A DNA stretch of 44,923 nucleotides from Arthrobacter hankyongi (GTDB taxonomy: Bacteria; Actinomycetota; Actinomycetes; Actinomycetales; Micrococcaceae), in contig NZ_JAKLTQ010000030.1 in assembly GCF_022012395.1 (NCBI RefSeq), forward strand, positions 1 to 44,923, in the 5' to 3' direction. Of the stretch, positions 24,120-32,348 are shown one piece after another. The position numbers and the translations under genes were made by a program. Each line of letters starts with the position of its first letter. Position 1 is the first letter of the stretch. The notes under the pieces are model-generated. The model was given only the letters and a program-made list of their open reading frames with translations. It had not been told where the DNA came from and made no database searches.

Positions 24120-25181
24120 GTGAAATTAAGCACGTATCAGAACCTGCGGCTGCCGAATTTCAGTGTTCACGCACTGCGTGGACTGCTCGAAGAAGCCGGC
24201 CTCGATTGGCGGACTGCACTCGAGAATGCGGAAATTGACCCCGACGCGGTGAACCGCCCGGGAGGCACTATTCCTGCACGAAAGGAACTGGCCTTTCAGC
24301 TGCAGTTCGTCGCGCTCACCAAGGATCGGCTCGATCTTTGGGTGAAGGCCGCGCAAACCTACACCCTGGGCTCTTTCGGCGTGCGAGGACTGGCATTCCT
24401 AACGGCGCCGACCGTCGAAGCATGGGTAGAAGTCGCAACCGGAATGGACTACGGCCCCGGCCTCATGGAGATTGCGCCGCTGCGGACACCCGATGGCGCG
24501 GTGACCGGGATGGAGATGACCTACCCCGAGGCTCCAAAAGAGTTGATCCCGTTCAGCGTCTACCGTGACTTCTGTTCCGTCGCCCGTAACCTCACGTGGC
24601 AGTACGGCGGCCCTTTCCCCTTCACCAAGGTGGAACTCCCTCTCGTAGAAGCCTCCCCCGAAGTTTTGACCTACGCCCCCGGCAACATCGACTGCGGCGC
24701 CGAAACCCTGCGGCTCTGGTGGGACCCCGCCGTATCAACACACCAGCTGCCCTTCGGTGACGCTTTCCAGCACGCGGCATGGATCAAAGCAGACAGGCAG
24801 ATTCTCGACACCCTCAGGGCGACCGGCGACTGGCCCGGTGCCGTTGAGAAGGCCATCAAAGCCGCCCCCGAGCTCAACCGCAAACTGGCCAATGTGGCCG
24901 CAACACTGCAGGTCTCCCCACGCACCCTGCGGCGCAAGCTCGAACTCACGGGCCATGAATTCGCCCAGCTTCGGGATGCAGCCCTGAATGACCTCGCCAC
25001 CGATCTGCTCTCGAATACCAATCACTCCGTCGCACGAATATCCCGCACCCTGGGCTACACCGATCCAGCCAGCTTCACCATCGCCTTCAAACGGTGGAGG
25101 GGAATGCCGCCGACGGCATTCAGGGAGGCTTCCCGCTACAGAAACAACACCACTAGGCCTGCCCCGCCAACGCTCGTCTGA
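24120..25181 (+). CDS. AraC-family transcriptional regulator
   Basis: A 353-residue regulator. Residues ~20-210 match the arabinose-binding-like N-terminal domain of the OruR/ArgR-type AraC branch (opening SVHALRGLLEEAGLDWRTAL). Residues ~255-340 hold two helix-turn-helix units: LANVAATLQVSPRTLRRKL and SVARISRTLGYTDPASFTIA, the latter with the conserved FKRWRGMPPTAFR ending. GTG 24120 has AAGGGGG just upstream. It is divergent from the flavin reductase and upstream of operator C, and is the natural candidate for binding the shared 21-bp-spaced sites. The inducer is unknown. Confidence 0.92.
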   Translation: MKLSTYQNLRLPNFSVHALRGLLEEAGLDWRTALENAEIDPDAVNRPGGTIPARKELAFQLQFVALTKDRLDLWVKAAQTYTLGSFGVRGLAFLTAPTVEAWVEVATGMDYGPGLMEIAPLRTPDGAVTGMEMTYPEAPKELIPFSVYRDFCSVARNLTWQYGGPFPFTKVELPLVEASPEVLTYAPGNIDCGAETLRLWWDPAVSTHQLPFGDAFQHAAWIKADRQILDTLRATGDWPGAVEKAIKAAPELNRKLANVAATLQVSPRTLRRKLELTGHEFAQLRDAALNDLATDLLSNTNHSVARISRTLGYTDPASFTIAFKRWRGMPPTAFREASRYRNNTTRPAPPTLV

Positions 25182-25464
25182 AGAAGAGAGCGCTGACGGC
25201 TTCCTCGCCCGGCCAATCCGCCTCACCGTGAACCTGCTGGTCAAGCTCTTCAAGGGAACACTGTCTCCCAGCCAACAGCCGGACCTGGCAGCCCATCACG
25301 AGCAGATCCGCGGAGCTCCCGGGACGCCCCATTCCCCCGGGGATCCCGGTTCCGACTGCTGCGCAAAGTCGTGGACGAAACCGCCGGAGGAAGATTCGGC
25401 TGGCAGCCAACGGCAGCGCGATGACGACAACATTCGTGTCCTGCGCGTCATGGGATTGGGCAGA

Positions 25465-25562
25465 CTGGCCTCGTTTTTAAGCTTGTTGGCCTGATTTTCC
25501 GTGTCAGGTGAATCACGATTGTTCCTAGAGTTGGTGCTCGACGGGGCCGGCACTGAAGCCGC
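25465..25562 (+). promoter_or_regulatory. AraC-type operator, promoter and conserved leader, copy C
   Basis: Half-sites CTGGCCTCGTTTTT (from 25465) and TTGGCCTGATTTTC (from 25486) start 21 bp apart; TTCCTAGAGTTGG starts at 25522, exactly 36 bp on, as in copies A and B. The section from the second half-site through GTGTCAGGTG to the leader is nearly identical to copy B, showing recent duplication. The leader has one extra G (GACGGGGCC). Downstream are the truncated reductase copy and the MFS gene. Confidence 0.7.
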
Positions 25563-25587
25563 GCACTACATCAAAGGGAGGACCCGT

Positions 25588-25767
25588 GAGCATGAGCAAG
25601 CAATGCCTCGGCCGTCCACACCGCTTCAGGGGACTCAACTCGCGGAAATCGACTGGCCGGCGATTACGGCCGAGGAATTCAAGGCCGCATTCCGAAATCA
25701 TCCTGGCGGAGTCGCTGTCACCACAGCCGATGCCGGCGGCGGGCTGGTCGGCCTGACTTCATACTGA
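25588..25767 (+). pseudogene. Truncated duplicate of the flavin reductase gene
   Basis: Begins GTGAGCATGAGCA like the start of the intact copy (ATGAGCATGAGCA), then carries a one-base insertion and a G-run of four instead of six, so the N-terminal codons are scrambled. From about 25604 the frame MPRPSTPLQGTQLAEID continues through ITAEEFKAAFRNHPGG and VAVTTADAGGGLVGLTS to a stop at 25765-25767. The flavin-binding middle and the C-terminal two-thirds are gone, so no reductase activity is expected. Its intact promoter now reads toward the MFS gene. Confidence 0.85.
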
Positions 25768-25885
25768 GGCCGCCGCCACTGGCGCGGTCCCCGAATTCGC
25801 AAGCCCTCCCCTCTGGCGCTATGCGCCACTCGCAATCAAAAACGAAGCCCAGCCGCTGCTGGGTCCACAACAAAGGCGGTCAAAG

Positions 25886-27334
25886 ATGACGCAATCCACT
25901 CTCGTCGGGGCTCGCACCGACCGAATCACACCGATAGTCGCAATACTTCTGCTCGGCGGCGTGATCATCGACATCCACTTCGCCAGCCTCTCCCCGCTGG
26001 TCGGTGTGATTGCGAAAGAATCAGGCCTGTCAGGATCGGAGATCGGTTGGATCCTTAACGCGACGATGGTTGGCAGTGCCATCTCCGTCAGCCTCACCGC
26101 ACGCATTGGCGATATCTACGGGCATCGCAAGGTCCTCCTGGCCCTCATCGTCCTGGCACTGATGGGAGCTGCCCTGGGTGCGACCGCGAATGACTTTTGG
26201 CCTCTGGTTGCCGGCCGATTCCTCCTGGGCATCGCTATCTCCGTCCCGCTGAGCTGGGGGCTCCTGCGTCCGCGGGCCACTGCGCAGCAGATCCGACTTG
26301 TCTCGCTAGCGTTCGCGATGCTGGCGGCCATGTTCGCACCGCTTGCCGTAATCCTTGGCGGCATCATGGTTGGACTAGGGTTGCCGTGGCAAAGCGTCTT
26401 TTGGGTGAGTTTCGTTCTGTACGCGGTGATGCTGATCCTCGCCCTCCTCTCACCTGAGACGCCCGCATCCGCCCGCGCGGACGTTCGGCTGGACTGGTTC
26501 GGTGGACTGGGTCTGGGGGTTTGGGTCACAGCATTGCTGGTCGGAATCAGTGGAGGCCCGGGCCTGGGCTGGACCTCCCCCACCGTGCTCGGCTCGTTTG
26601 TCTTGAGCGGGGTGGTGTTGGCTGTGTGGATCGTTCAGCAGCGGCGCACGCAGGAGCCACTGGTGTCGTTCCGCAACATGGACGTCCGCCAGGCCCTCAT
26701 CGGGTTCTCCGGGCTCTTGGCGGTTACTATCGTCGGCAACGGCATATTTTTCGTGCTACCAGCACTGCTTCAGACACCAACATCCTCCGGGTTCGGCCAC
26801 GGCCTTTCTGCCCTCGACTCCACATACGTACTGCTCGCGATGATTCCCGGCGCCGCACTTGGATATGTTTGGACACGGTGGGGACTAAAGCGCTTTGGTC
26901 CGAAGACCGTCCTGGTCGTTTCCGGAACCGGGGCGATCATGGTCTATCTCGGCCTCGCGTTTGTGCATGGCCCAGTCTGGACGTCCTGGGTGTGGGTGTT
27001 CGGCTATGCCCTCACGATCCTAAGCTGTAGCTCTGTGGGATACGCACTGGTTGCCTCGGCCGGCCGTCAGGACAATATGGCGGTGACGATTAGCATGCAA
27101 AACATCGTCCAGTTCGTCGGGTCACCAGTAACGGTCGCGATTCTATTGAATGTGTTGGTGCCCGGCGCCGGCGGATTCATTCCGGAGGCGACGTTCGCCG
27201 GTATCTTTATCGCTTTTGCCCTGATCATCGCCGTATTAGTCATCGTGTGGGCTGTCCTTGCCCCGGCGCGCGTCATTGACCGGCACGCCATCGACACGGA
27301 GACCGACACGATGCTCCAACCTGCCCGCCACTAA
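25886..27334 (+). CDS. MFS transporter (DHA2-like)
   Basis: A 482-residue integral membrane protein of the major facilitator superfamily with about 12-14 predicted segments. Motif A is GDIYGHRK (between segments 2 and 3), with RFLLGIAISVPLSWGLL after it and a second-half loop around GYVWTRWGLKRFG. ATG 25886 has AAAGGCGG a few bases upstream. It follows operator C and the reductase relic at 118 bp with no terminator between, so it is probably AraC-controlled. It is the likely importer of the pathway substrate or exporter of a product. Confidence 0.88.
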   Translation: MTQSTLVGARTDRITPIVAILLLGGVIIDIHFASLSPLVGVIAKESGLSGSEIGWILNATMVGSAISVSLTARIGDIYGHRKVLLALIVLALMGAALGATANDFWPLVAGRFLLGIAISVPLSWGLLRPRATAQQIRLVSLAFAMLAAMFAPLAVILGGIMVGLGLPWQSVFWVSFVLYAVMLILALLSPETPASARADVRLDWFGGLGLGVWVTALLVGISGGPGLGWTSPTVLGSFVLSGVVLAVWIVQQRRTQEPLVSFRNMDVRQALIGFSGLLAVTIVGNGIFFVLPALLQTPTSSGFGHGLSALDSTYVLLAMIPGAALGYVWTRWGLKRFGPKTVLVVSGTGAIMVYLGLAFVHGPVWTSWVWVFGYALTILSCSSVGYALVASAGRQDNMAVTISMQNIVQFVGSPVTVAILLNVLVPGAGGFIPEATFAGIFIAFALIIAVLVIVWAVLAPARVIDRHAIDTETDTMLQPARH

Positions 27335-27453
27335 GGCTTGTCTCTTATTGCCTTGGGCTAGGCAGGGGAAGCACTGATGGGCAGGGGAAATGCGGACATA
27401 CCTAACTGAGCTGGTCCTCGAAACTTGGACTGGCTAAATCAGAACCTAGGACG

Positions 27454-27494
27454 CGGGGGCTTGAGCACGGTATTGCACCGGGCACAAGCCCCCG
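27454..27494 (+). terminator. Candidate terminator after the MFS gene
   Basis: CGGGGGCTTG (27454-27463) pairs with CAAGCCCCCG (27485-27494) around a 21-nt loop, 120 bases after the MFS stop. It also lies beyond the end of the leftward recombinase gene and could serve both. Confidence 0.55.
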
Positions 27495-27579
27495 AGCTTT
27501 GCTGCCGGCTCCCAGATACGCGGATACCCCGCCCGTTAAAGGGCCTGCCGGGGTGCCTCTAACGCTTCACCCTCGTCAG

Positions 27580-28143
27580 TTAGTCTGAGTCCAACCCCAG
27601 GTACCGATAGACAGTGGCGCGGCTGGCGCCAATGATCCTGCCGATGTCGGCCAGCTTGAGGCCCTGGGCCTTCAGCTCACGGGCGCGCTTCACCTTCCAG
27701 TCCCCTGCGGTGACTTCGCGTCGTCCCGCTTTGCGCCCGTTGGCGGCAGCTGCCGCCATCCCGGCCCTGGTCCGCTCGACCAGCTGGTCACGTTCGAGCT
27801 GGGCGAACGCGGACATGACCGTGAGCATGGCCTTGCCCATGGCACCCGTGGTGGTGATGCCCTCGGTCAGTGAACGGAAGTGGACCCCGCGTCCTTCAAG
27901 GTCATCGATGAGCTCCAGCAGGTTCCGTGTGTTGCGGCCGAGCCGGTCCAGCTTCCATACCACCACCTCGTCACCTTCCCGGAGGTGTTCGAGCATCTTG
28001 TCCAGCTCCGGCCGGCTGGCTCTGGTGCCGCTGACACCGTGGTCGGTGAAGATCCGTTTGCAACCGGCGGCCTTCAGTGCCGTATGCTGCAGGTCCGCGT
28101 TCTGGTCCACCGTGCTGACCCGGGCGTACCCGATGCTGGCCAT
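27580..28143 (-). CDS. Serine recombinase (resolvase/invertase family)
   Basis: A 187-residue site-specific recombinase. The N-terminal catalytic domain has YARVSTVDQNADLQ with nucleophile Ser10, followed by KLDRLGRNTRNLLELI with the family Arg residues and FAQLERDQLVERTRAGM. The C-terminal helix-turn-helix is LKLADIGRIIGASRATVYRY. ATG 28143 has AGGGGAG six bases upstream. No transposase partner is present in the window. It is next to the lower-GC Gabija genes and probably belonged to the element that brought them. Confidence 0.9.
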   Translation of the reverse strand: MASIGYARVSTVDQNADLQHTALKAAGCKRIFTDHGVSGTRASRPELDKMLEHLREGDEVVVWKLDRLGRNTRNLLELIDDLEGRGVHFRSLTEGITTTGAMGKAMLTVMSAFAQLERDQLVERTRAGMAAAAANGRKAGRREVTAGDWKVKRARELKAQGLKLADIGRIIGASRATVYRYLGLDSD

Positions 28144-28627
28144 GGCGCTCCCCTTGGTCCCATCAAAGGTTGTCTTCCTCGTTGTTGAGAATACTCCGAG
28201 TGAGACATATTGATGAGACAAGTCGTGGCCCGGAAATCCGGGCCGGACGGCCCGGAGCCGAACCGCCCGCCCTTGTCCTGGCAAAGGGTCCTTTGCTGAG
28301 ACAACGTTCCGAAGCTAGCCCGATGCCCAGTTGGAAATCCATAGTTTCAACCTGACAATCTCGTGTTGAAGGCTTAGTGGTCCGGTTGGATGCTTCAAGC
28401 GCGCCGCGAAATGCTGTCGCTGCTCCCACGTCCTTGGCACGTGCGGCACCCTAAGGGCCCAGCTGCGTCTCACTGTGGGCGCATATGATGTCTTTTTCAC
28501 TCAACACTCCGGACATTCCAACTATCCATGTGTGTCGCCAAAGGTGCGAGACACTTGTTGTGGTTGCGGCTCAGAGTGTTCGGACGGAACATTCGCGCCG
28601 CGTGATTGCAACGCATCTTGGAGTGGA
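28144..28627. other. Intergenic region between recombinase and Gabija operon
   Basis: No gene is supported. The minus strand carries TGTCTCA three times (around 28201-28207, 28215-28221 and 28299-28305), a possible set of recombinase-binding (res-like) elements. GTGTCGC / GCGAGACAC forms a near-palindrome at 28532-28554, upstream of gajA, and may be its operator. Base composition becomes visibly richer in A/T toward the gajA start. Confidence 0.4.
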
Positions 28628-30234
28628 ATGATCGAGAGAATCAGGATCCGCGGCTACCGCAAATACGTGGATTTCATGCTGAAGCCAAACCCAGGTATGA
28701 ACATCATTGTGGGAGGCAACGAGAGCGGAAAGTCCACTCTCCTTGAGGCGATCAGTCTGGCACTGACAGGCAGGGTTAACGGCCGAAGCGCTCAGGACGA
28801 ACTGAACCCTCACTGGTTCAACACCACTCTGGTGTCCGACTTTTTTGAAGCACGAAAATCGGGGCAGAACCCTACGCCGCCCGAGATATGTATCGAGATT
28901 TTTCTGGCAGACGACGATGACTTACAGCGTCTGTCGGGCGCCGCCAACTCAGACGTGCCGCCTATGCATGTCCAGGTGTGTCGATCGTCGTCGCACCGAA
29001 TCCCGACTATGTGATCGAGATCGAGGCCTACCTGACTAATGGTGAACCGAAGCTGCTTCCTGTCGAGTACTACAGTGTGGAGTGGCGATCGTTCGCTGAC
29101 GAGGTCATTACGAGTCGCCCTAAGGGGCTGGCTTCTGCTCTGATTGACTCGCGAACAGTACGCTCTTCGAGCGGAGTGGACTTTCATCTGCGCCAAATTC
29201 TTAGCGACCATCTAGATGGTGCGGAAAAAGCGGAAATTTCCCTGGCCTACAGAAGGATCAAAGGCGAGATGTCGGACACGACGCTCAAGAACATCAACGC
29301 CAAGATGTCTGCTGTACATGCTGAACTTCACGATGGCTTGATCGGCCTCTCGATGGACCAGACTTCTCGGACATCCTGGGAATCATCCATTATGCCCCAC
29401 GTGGATGAGATTCCCTTCGCCATGACTGGCCAGGGCCAACAGGCGGCGATCAAGATTGCCTTAGCCATGAATCGAACGGCCAAGTCAACGAACATCGTCA
29501 TGATCGAAGAGCCCGAGAACCACCTGTCTCATACATCGTTGAATAAGCTGGTGGGTCGAATCAAGGAGCTGTCCGGTGAACATCAGCAGCTTTTCATTAC
29601 GACGCACAGTTCCTTTGTCCTCAACAGATTGGGGCTGGATGCATTGCTGTTGGTTTCTGGAGGCCGCCACACCCGCTTAGGTGCACTCGACCCAAACACG
29701 GTGGCTTACTTCGAGAAACTGCCTGGCTATGACACGCTGCGGATGGCCTTGGCTGACAAAGTCGTGCTGGTCGAAGGCCCATCCGATGAGATCCTCTTCG
29801 AGCGCTTCTATGTAGACATGTTCGGCCATCGACCAATCGAGGATGGCATTGACGTCGTCAGCATGCGCGGATTGTCACTGGCCCGATGCCTAGAACTCTG
29901 TGCCGCTCTTGATAAGCCGGTTGCCGCGACAAGGGACAACGACGGTGAGGATCCTACTTCACTGTCCGACGGACTCACTGCATGGCTCACCGAAGACAGG
30001 CGCCGGCTCTTTATTGGTGCTGTGGAAATGGGAACGACATTGGAACCTCAGTTGATCAGCCAGAACGACGAAGGGCTACTTCGCTCGGTGCTTGGGATTT
30101 CAGACAGGGCGACGTTGGGAACCTGGATGTCCAACAACAAGACGGAAGCGGCAATAAGGATAGCCAAGTCTGCTGAGACAGTAACAGCGCCGCTGTATTT
30201 CCAAGAAGCCGCCAAGTTCATACATGATGCATAA
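28628..30234 (+). pseudogene. gajA: GajA-like OLD-family ATPase/nuclease, interrupted by one frameshift
   Basis: Restored length is about 535 residues, near the family norm. The first part (28628-29014) has the ABC-type ATPase start FMLKPNPGMNIIVGGNESGKST, Walker A at 29-37. The second (29-30 kb) contains the ABC signature-like FAMTGQGQQAAIKIALAMN, Walker B IVMIEEPENHLS, H-loop FITTHSS and the Toprim nuclease motifs VLVEGPSDEILFERF and RDNDGED. The break is near 28955-28961: adding one base after GCCAAC would give LRRAAYACPGVSIVVAPNPDY. GajA senses nucleotide pools and nicks DNA in Gabija defence. It is relatively A/T-rich and probably imported. A sequencing error cannot be excluded. Confidence 0.82.
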
Positions 30235-31315
30235 GAACCACTTGACATTAGCCGTTGCCGGATCCCGGAAGACGCAGAGCATCATCGATGCCTGCATAGC
30301 AGCGAGTAAGGCCGAAAAGGTCCTAGTCCTTACTTACACCACCACAAATCAAATTGAGATCCGCCAGCGCATGAGTCGGCAACTGGGCGGAGCGGTGCAG
30401 GTTGAGGTTCTCGGTTGGTTTACGTTCTTGATCAAGCACTGGGTGCGTCCATTTGTTCCATTTCTCGATCCCCATCGGAGAGTTCGCGGATTCGATTTTG
30501 AGAGCGATCCGCAGCGCTACATGTCAAGCGCGAGTGAGGACCGTTACTTTGACAACGGCGGGCGTGTTCGGAAGGTACACCTCCCGCAACTGGCGTGCCT
30601 GGTCGAACGTGCAAGCCGAGGTGCGCTGCTGTCACGGCTCGAGCGAATCTACGACACCATCTACATCGACGAGGTACAGGACCTCGGCGGGTACGACCTG
30701 GAGATTCTGAAGCTCTTGATGAAGTCGTCCATTAAACTGCGAATGGTAGGCGACGTACGTCAGGCGGTTCTAACCACCAACGAACGCGAACGGAAGAACA
30801 AGCAGTACATGTTCACCGGCGTCTGGAAATGGTTCAAGGCTCAAGCGGAGAGTGGCAAACTTGACATAAGCCAGCGCCACACAACATGGCGATGCCACCC
30901 AGAAATCGCAGCGTTTGCAGACTCGGTGTTCGGTGAGAGCTGGGGTTTTACGGCTACCAAATCCATGAATGAACGGAAGACCGAGCACGACGGGATGTTC
31001 CTCGTAAAAAGTGAAGACGTTCCTGCCTATGTAGAAGAGTTCAAGCCACTATGCCTGCGCTATATGTCGTCGTCGGCTCAGAAATTCTACTTGCCGTTCA
31101 TGAACTACCGAGCCTCAAAAGGGTTGACGCGTGAACGCGTTCTCATCGCACCCACCACCAACGTCGAAAGATTCATCAAGACCGGCAAGCCGCTCGAAGC
31201 CATGGCAGCGGCAACATTCTATGTCGCTATTACAAGGGCTGAGCAGAGCGTTGCCATAATCCTCGACACTCCGGGCACATCAGGGCTGCCATACTGGAAT
31301 CCGCAATCAGGGTGA
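30224..31315 (+). CDS. gajB: GajB-like UvrD-type helicase of a Gabija system
   Basis: A 363-residue superfamily 1 helicase-like protein. Walker A is degenerate, AVAGSRKTQ (9-17) instead of GxGKT; then Walker B IYIDEVQDLGG, motif III MVGDVRQAV, and the late helicase box VAITRAEQSVAIIL. It overlaps the end of gajA by 11 bases, the standard order. It is shorter than the ~494-residue Bacillus GajB, mainly in the accessory subdomains, but the core is intact. In Gabija the pair forms a complex that degrades phage DNA when nucleotides fall. Codon use is less G/C-biased than in flanking genes, consistent with transfer. Confidence 0.85.
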   Translation: MMHKNHLTLAVAGSRKTQSIIDACIAASKAEKVLVLTYTTTNQIEIRQRMSRQLGGAVQVEVLGWFTFLIKHWVRPFVPFLDPHRRVRGFDFESDPQRYMSSASEDRYFDNGGRVRKVHLPQLACLVERASRGALLSRLERIYDTIYIDEVQDLGGYDLEILKLLMKSSIKLRMVGDVRQAVLTTNERERKNKQYMFTGVWKWFKAQAESGKLDISQRHTTWRCHPEIAAFADSVFGESWGFTATKSMNERKTEHDGMFLVKSEDVPAYVEEFKPLCLRYMSSSAQKFYLPFMNYRASKGLTRERVLIAPTTNVERFIKTGKPLEAMAAATFYVAITRAEQSVAIILDTPGTSGLPYWNPQSG

Positions 31316-32348
31316 CGCAGCACCGACCAGCCCGACATGTTTGCGCCCTAGGCATGACATATTATCCGCTGGCTGTTCCTGAAAGCGGCGAGCACCATTC
31401 CGGTGGACGCCATCCTCATCATCACGGAAACGCCGATAACAGCGCATATGACAAAAGTGGGTGGACGCATCGGGCATTCCCCGGATCCCATCGACCCCTC
31501 CGGACGCGCAATACGACTGCGGACCCGGGGCTTCATACTCCTGCTGCAGCACCGGAAACAGTACGGACAAGCTGACTTCGGTTCCGCTCCGATCCCAGCC
31601 CCGGAGGGAACAGCGTCTCCCCCGGCAGGTGCCGCTCGCTCCACACCGTTGCATGCAGCGAGCGGGCGGATGAGCGAGTTGGAGTCCTGCCGTTCATGGT
31701 CTCCGATTGAGACCTTGAGTGGGCGGCAAGGCCGTCAAGGATTCCGGGAGAAAGTTCACAGGACCGGCACAGGTGCCGCAGGCAACTATGTCGTACGCTG
31801 GGGCTTGGGGAAGGGCCCCGGCCGCAGCCAGGGGATGCTGATCGGGGGAATCGGCCGGGGTCCTTCTGGGGTTCGTCGGCCCGGCATTTGGGGGGCATGC
31901 CGGCCCGGAGAACAGAGGACAGTTTGTCAGCGATCCGCCAAATAATCACATTCGTGTAACTGAAGTTACAGCGTTCCGTAACACGCCGGTGCTGCGGGGG
32001 GATAACGCCCGCGTCCGGCACGAACGGACCGGGGGCATCCCGCCAGGGCAGGACAGCCTCCAGGCACCTGCGGTCCGCTCTTCGGGCTTGCCGCCGGCAG
32101 TATCCGGACAAGGCGGAACGGCCGCTGCCTGCCGGACGAAATCCGGCTGATCCGGTCGGGCATGGCCGGTTCTGCCGCCAAAGGCCCGCTGCCGAGCTAC
32201 CGCCGGTAAACCCCCTTATCGGCGGTGCCGGTCCAGGGCCTTGAAGTGACCGTGCGGCGCCGGAAAACGAAATCGGCGACCTTCCGGGAGAGACAGAACG
32301 TTCAACGCGGCATCCCCTGACCGGCACCTGCCGGAGGCCCGGCCCCGC
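31316..32348. other. Long intergenic stretch, no gene supported
   Basis: About 1 kb with only overlapping frames of Arg/Pro/Ser-rich composition. A 16-bp near-perfect palindrome (31955-31970) is listed separately. It probably marks the right boundary of the imported Gabija segment. No transposase, tRNA or att-like repeat could be recognised. Confidence 0.45.
31955..31970. promoter_or_regulatory. Palindrome TGTAACTGAAGTTACA
   Basis: Arms TGTAACT and AGTTACA separated by GA, A/T-rich within G/C-rich surroundings. It has the form of a regulator-binding site, but no gene start lies close enough to assign it. Confidence 0.3.

Noticed and set aside
31316-32327. Several 60-260 codon frames on both strands
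   Set aside because: Arg/Ser/Pro-rich, mutually overlapping, without ribosome-binding sites or family similarity.
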